Shown: positions 12,301 to 18,300 of the stretch, in pieces | How the letters are laid out: each line of letters starts with the position of its first letter | How positions within the stretch are numbered: position 1 is the first letter of the stretch | NCBI RefSeq assembly: GCF_905220365.1 | Contig: NC_061138.1 | Location: 4,107,814-4,171,813 of the forward strand | DNA length: 64,000 nt | Direction of reading: 5' to 3' | From: Vanessa cardui | Taxonomy: Eukaryota; Arthropoda; Insecta; Lepidoptera; Nymphalidae | The notes under the pieces: generated by a model | What the model was told of the DNA's origin: nothing | Seen by the model: only the letters and a program-made list of their open reading frames with translations | Database searches by the model: none | Made by a program: the position numbers and the translations under genes

Positions 12301-15300
12301 AATTACATGATAATTGAGTGTTTTGATGTTCAAGTTCGAATCGTTTCCAATGTAAACGGCTACTGTTTACATAAAATGATATTACTCATTAATTTAGCTG
12401 ATTTCGATGTCTAAAATCTAAATCATTAATAATAAGTAAAGGACGCATCTTAGATTTTCAAAGTTACGGAAGTTTCGTTCGAAAGAAAATTTATAAAACA
12501 TCATTATCAGTATCGACTCACATGTAAAGGAATACAAAAAATAAAACGATTACCAAGAATCGTGAGAGAAAACTAAATATTATTCATTGACATGAATTGT
12601 AAGGATGACCAACAAATTGCCTTTCTATCTGATCGTGGAAGCGACAGACAAAACGAGGTTAGTTTTTTTTAAATTTATGGTATAAGTTGGCGGACGAGCA
12701 TATAGGCGATCTGATGGTAAGTGGTCACCATCACCCATAGCCAATGAAGCTGTTAGAAATATTAACTATTCCTTAGATTGTCAATGTGCCCCTAACCTTG
12801 GGAACTAAGATGCTATGTCCCTTGTGCCTGTAGTTACACTGGCTCACTCACCCTTCAAACCGGAACACAACAATACTGCGTACTGCTGTTTAGCTGTAGA
12901 ATACATAATAAGTGGTTGGTATCAACCCAAACGGGCTTGCACAGAGCCCTACCATCAAGTAAATTATATAATATTTCTATATCGGCATTAGTTTTATTTC
13001 AATCAATCAATATATTTTCAGCAGAAACTTACAGTAGCAATTTTAGGTACTGGCAGATTTACTACCATTTCGAGAAGAGCATTTATAGTTTGTCCTACAT
13101 CAAACTCTTCGCCGACATATTGGATTTCTGTTCTACGAACATATCAGTAGAGAAATAAATAAAATTTAGCCACTTGTACTGACTTATAATATACTCTGTA
13201 CAGCTACCTGGTCGTCCATAAGAATTTGCCATAGTCGAAATAGAAGATATCATTATTCAGATAATGTCCGTGTCAATTACCCAAAATTTTATTTGAAATA
13301 AATACAAAAATGATAATATTAGGTATATTCTCAAAATATTTCTTAAGCAAATAAATATAGACATTAATATATACAAGATTTTACATAAGTTTTTTAATGA
13401 ACATGTTTATATTTATAACTACAAATATTTAAAACGGGATATTTACCATGTTTTCAATTTTATTTGGTGGTATTTCGACATTATCCATGAATGTCTTGTT
13501 CACGAGACTGAAGTTTGCGGGTAGATGTTTTATATATTTGTATTAATATATACATGTGTATGAATTACAATTACCTCGATTTCGACGATTTATTAGATCT
13601 AAGCTTACCTTGGTTCAATTAACAGACCGTTAATTTTGATGTTCCTCATACATCCTATTAAGCCCAAATTAGCTGATTTCAGTCCACTTCCAATAACGAT
13701 TTTGTCTTGAAGCTGAAAATCTAAGCCTGTTAAAGAAAATTGTACAAGTAAATTTCGAGAGGAAATTTTCTAAAACACAGTCTATTTTATCTAAAAAATG
13801 CCCGTAATTTATTATTGATCGATAAAAGGTAAACGATAACAAATATTTAAAAAAATGTTTTGGCTTTATATAAAGTTAAAATGTAAAAAAATATAAATGT
13901 TCTCTTGAAACGTGTTGGCAAAATACATTGAATAAACTTCAGTTTTAAATTTCAACTGATGCAGCCAGTTAAAATATACTAAAAACATGCAAGCACATTA
14001 AAATATTAACATGAATAAAATATATAAATAGGAGAAATATCAAGGGGACTGACGTTGTCTGTGGATCACGTTAACTGTGATACAATTTTAATAAAATACA
14101 TTTAAAAAAGTGAAGTTAAAGTTAAAGGTGAAGGAAAACATCGTGAGGAAACCTGCATGTATCTAATTTCATCGAAATTCTGCCACATGTGCATTCCACC
14201 AACCCGCATTGGAACAGCGTGGTTGAATATGTTCCAAACCCTGTCCTTAATGGAAGAGGAGGCCTTATCCCAGCAGTGGGAAATTAATAGGCTGTTACTA
14301 CTACTACATTTAAAAGTTTCTCCTATCCTAGTTAAGAAAAGATTACCATCCCATAATTTACCTCAATTGAAGAAAATATTCATCAATAGTATTTTCGACA
14401 TAATTCCTATTGTACCTATTTCAAGACCTTAAGCCTGATAATTACAATTCCTCTCAGCTTTATTAGATTGTTGAAATATTATTTGACAGGTCACGATCAT
14501 ATCGCGAATATTCGATTCGATTCGATTGTCAAAAGCAAAACAAATAATAATCGAAAGTTTGCTGACATCACGATCGTAGACTCGTACCAATTAATGCATT
14601 TTATATTGTGACATTGGAAATAAAAGTGACAGACGAGAGCGAACTTTATTAAATTTTTAATGTCATATATGTATGATAATTAGTTCTGAAAACGATTAGA
14701 GAAAAATAATTAGGTCCACTTCTGATTTTATTTATGTGGTAGTTTGCAAACGAGTTGAAGGCCAGGAGTTGATTACCATTGACTATGGACAATTGCAACA
14801 ACGGGGGACTTACAGGTGCGTTGCCGGCATTGAAGAAGGAGTATGCTCTTTTATTGAAGGTTCCCAAGTAATAAAGGTCAATAGTAGGTTCCAAAGTAAA
14901 AAAAGTAACGGTTTGGAAAAACACTAGAGAAAGTGTGTAGTTTTGAGTAGGTAGAGAAGAATAGGAACGGAACAATACGTGTATCGGACAGCAATAGCAA
15001 CAGCCTGTCAATTTCCCACTGCTGGGCTAAGGCCCTCTCTCCCTTTGAGGAGAAGGCTTGGAACATATTCCATTATAGTTGCCATTATAGTTAGCGGACA
15101 CGTGCTTTTAACTTACCAAACATTTGAGCGTGCTTGTTGTGATAGTCGACGGTCAACCTGATCCTGCCCTTCCTGTAGTCGAGTTCCACGGTGTGCCAGT
15201 CATTGCTGACGTTGAATTTCACAGACTTTAATACCGTCACGTTCTTACCGACGTCAGGGACTAACTCGAATCTTATCTCTTCTTTAACCATTCTTACCTG

Positions 15301-18300
15301 AGAAGTTATATATTTTAAAAATAAATCACATCAAGGCTTTTATAAAAGTGATTAATATTCTGTAATTCATATTTAAATGTTTTATTGTAATATACAATCA
15401 AGCTGTTAAATAAATAAAAATAACGTTAAAATATTTATTATTCACGTTATTTTAAATTGAAACGTTAATTGCAGTAAATAAAATAAAAAAATAGGAAATA
15501 TTTTAAAAGGCAAAATGCTTAATTTTGTTTATAAAATAACTTTGCTATATTCGTAGTTATTTTATTTTTCATGTTATAAAAAAAGGAAACAGTAAAAAAT
15601 TGGAATTTTTTATGCAACGAGTATAAATAATTATCTGAATTATTTATTATCTATGTTTTGTTTGTAAATATATAAAAATCAATGATGATACAAATCATCA
15701 AATATGTAAGCAGGTGCGGTGTGTAAGGCCATGCTTAAATTCTCTCCAACAATATAAGTGAAGGATGCAATAAATGACCCAATGGAGTTTGCTTTACTAG
15801 TACATAGTTGGCTGGAAGATATGTATCCAGACGGATTTACACAAAGGCATATCCCACTCAAAGAATCTCAAAATGTCATACATAATGCTGTGAAGAAATA
15901 TACTTCAAAAAAGTTTTCACGGAATATCGATTATCTATTTAAAACACTTTCAACAATAATGAAAACTATTCCGTTGGATATTTTCTTTTATATATTTTGT
16001 AATATCTATGTAAGCTCAGAGCTATTCTATTCGAATAAAAGTCGCCTGCTTTCAAATACCAGTTACAAGAAATATAATTGTCTTAGCTTACCTCCCAATA
16101 GCCTTGTCCTGAAGTGATCTGGCTATAAGCCAAAACCGCCATATTCTTGCTGGTTTTAAAGTCGAAAATCAGATTGATGCTGTTGGTCTGGTTTAAAGGC
16201 CACCAAATATGGGACGTAGCGAAAGGATACGTGATCGGTATAACTTCTATATCGATATCAACGAATTCAGGATCGAGTACTCCTATGTAATGGACTTTGG
16301 GGTTATTTTGCTTCAACTCATAAAGTATCGAAACATCGTTGTAATATACGTACTTAAGATTCCCCGCGAAATTGTTGAACGATTTTAGACCTTTCATTTT
16401 ATGCAAATCCGGTCCACCGCATATGTAAATCTCAGGGTCTATACAGACGAATTTAGCGTCACCGGGCACTTCGTATGTGGCTGTTATGTCGTCTAGATGT
16501 ACTATGACAGTTTTTTCGTGTATAATTACAGTTAGATTGTGCCACATGTTATTGTTGACTTTTTTGCCCAAATAATCTTCGACTTGACCGTCCCCTAAGT
16601 CTATTTTAAAGGCAACTTTTTCCAAGTGTATTGACAGCGCTATGTAGTGATGTTTGTCGTCAATCTGTCCGCTCGCATAAAATAAAGCTGAGTCGTCGAA
16701 ACGAGTCTGAAAGTAATGTATTACTAGTCGCCTTGTTAGCGAAGCATTTTATCATTTGACATTGAGACTTGGTCGACAGTTTTAATTGTATTTTTATCAT
16801 TATTTAAAGGTCACTCTTATTGTCTTTTTTTTCTGGTTAATTTAAATTTAATTTAAGTATACTATAAAAAATATACACTTATACGATTCTTTCAAAATCT
16901 TTGCTCTGCATAAAAATGTTGTTCGTTAATTTATTTCGTTAACATTTCGATAATTATAGTTTCATTTATTAATTCATAATTAAAGGTTAACAATATTGAT
17001 TGTTTATTTTGTCTGTGATATATTTAATTAATACTCACTTCCTTATAAAAAAATATAAGTGAAATATTAACTGGCATAAATTCGTATAAATTAAACAGAT
17101 ATTATATTCGCATAAGACAATGAAAACACGAACATTAACATGATACAATAGGATGAAGCGGAGATATAAAATGATCTAAATATCTACCTTAAAATGTAAG
17201 CTGACTCTTGTATTTGTGGAGTGAACGCGGTCCTTCCAGTCGTAGACGCGATATGACACATAGCTCGAGCCGCGTAATGTTAGTATTGTTGCAGCTGATA
17301 TGATAACAAAGGAACAGTAAATTAAAAAAAAAAATCATTCAATCACAGACTAGACCAATCCAGTTTATTGATATTCACTTACTGTAAACATCACAAAGTT
17401 GTTCTTCATACAAAGTGCCGAAACAATCGCACCGGTAGCCGTTGTACTCATTAATACATCTAGAACCTTCGAAGCAAAGATTCTCCATCGTCTTACATTT
17501 GTCTATACAGCCTTCTTTCACATTCTCGTGTTTGGTAGCGATTAGAGGAACTATTGGCAAGAGATCTGAAGCCGCTTTGCCCGAACTCAGTACCATATCA
17601 CTGATGCAACCAACGAATGATTCTATGATGTATTTTACGCCGTGGAGTTTTTCTTCTGAGCTGAGACCTAAAACGGCAAAAAAATATATGGAGACTCAGT
17701 TTTTTAATTATTTTAGATGAAAATGTTTGTTACACTCAAAAATTCATAGAAATTGTACAATTGATTACTCACCTCCTATTAAAATAACTGATGTCAGGTT
17801 GTCGGTTATCCCATAATTTGTATCGAAACTTAAGCCCTGAAACGAGATAAATTGATTGTTCATATCTAAGTCTGTAAACGTTAAAGGATACACTAATAAC
17901 GACTGCCTTGAAGAACATCTCAGCTTTACTTTTGTGTAATTCTCAAGTTTTGGTGCCAGGTCAGATGGTATCAACTGAGCTGATTGCACCGGCAAAGGAA
18001 TCTCATGAGCTTTATTAAAATGCTCATATGACAATAATACAAAATTAATCCTCTAATATTATCAAAAAGACTGCAAAATAAAATATACTTTATTCTAAAA
18101 CTCATACGAGCTAATCATGAAATGCTATTTCACAACATAGTTTGATATCCATAATTTAAAACCATTTCGTGGATACACTTAGGGTAACTTAGAGAGCATG
18201 AGGATAGAAGGAGGGAATTGAGAAAGGCAGAGGACGACCTAAGAAGTGCATGGAGCGAGTGAGGGTGGATTATATTATGGATAAGAGACGTGAACGATCA

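Noticed and set aside
18000..18034. Starting coding exon 5 at the frame's own ATG (18034)
   Set aside because: The LamG alignment and phase continue directly from exon 4 into GLSFDTNYG after TTTCAG at 17837. The upstream part is intron.
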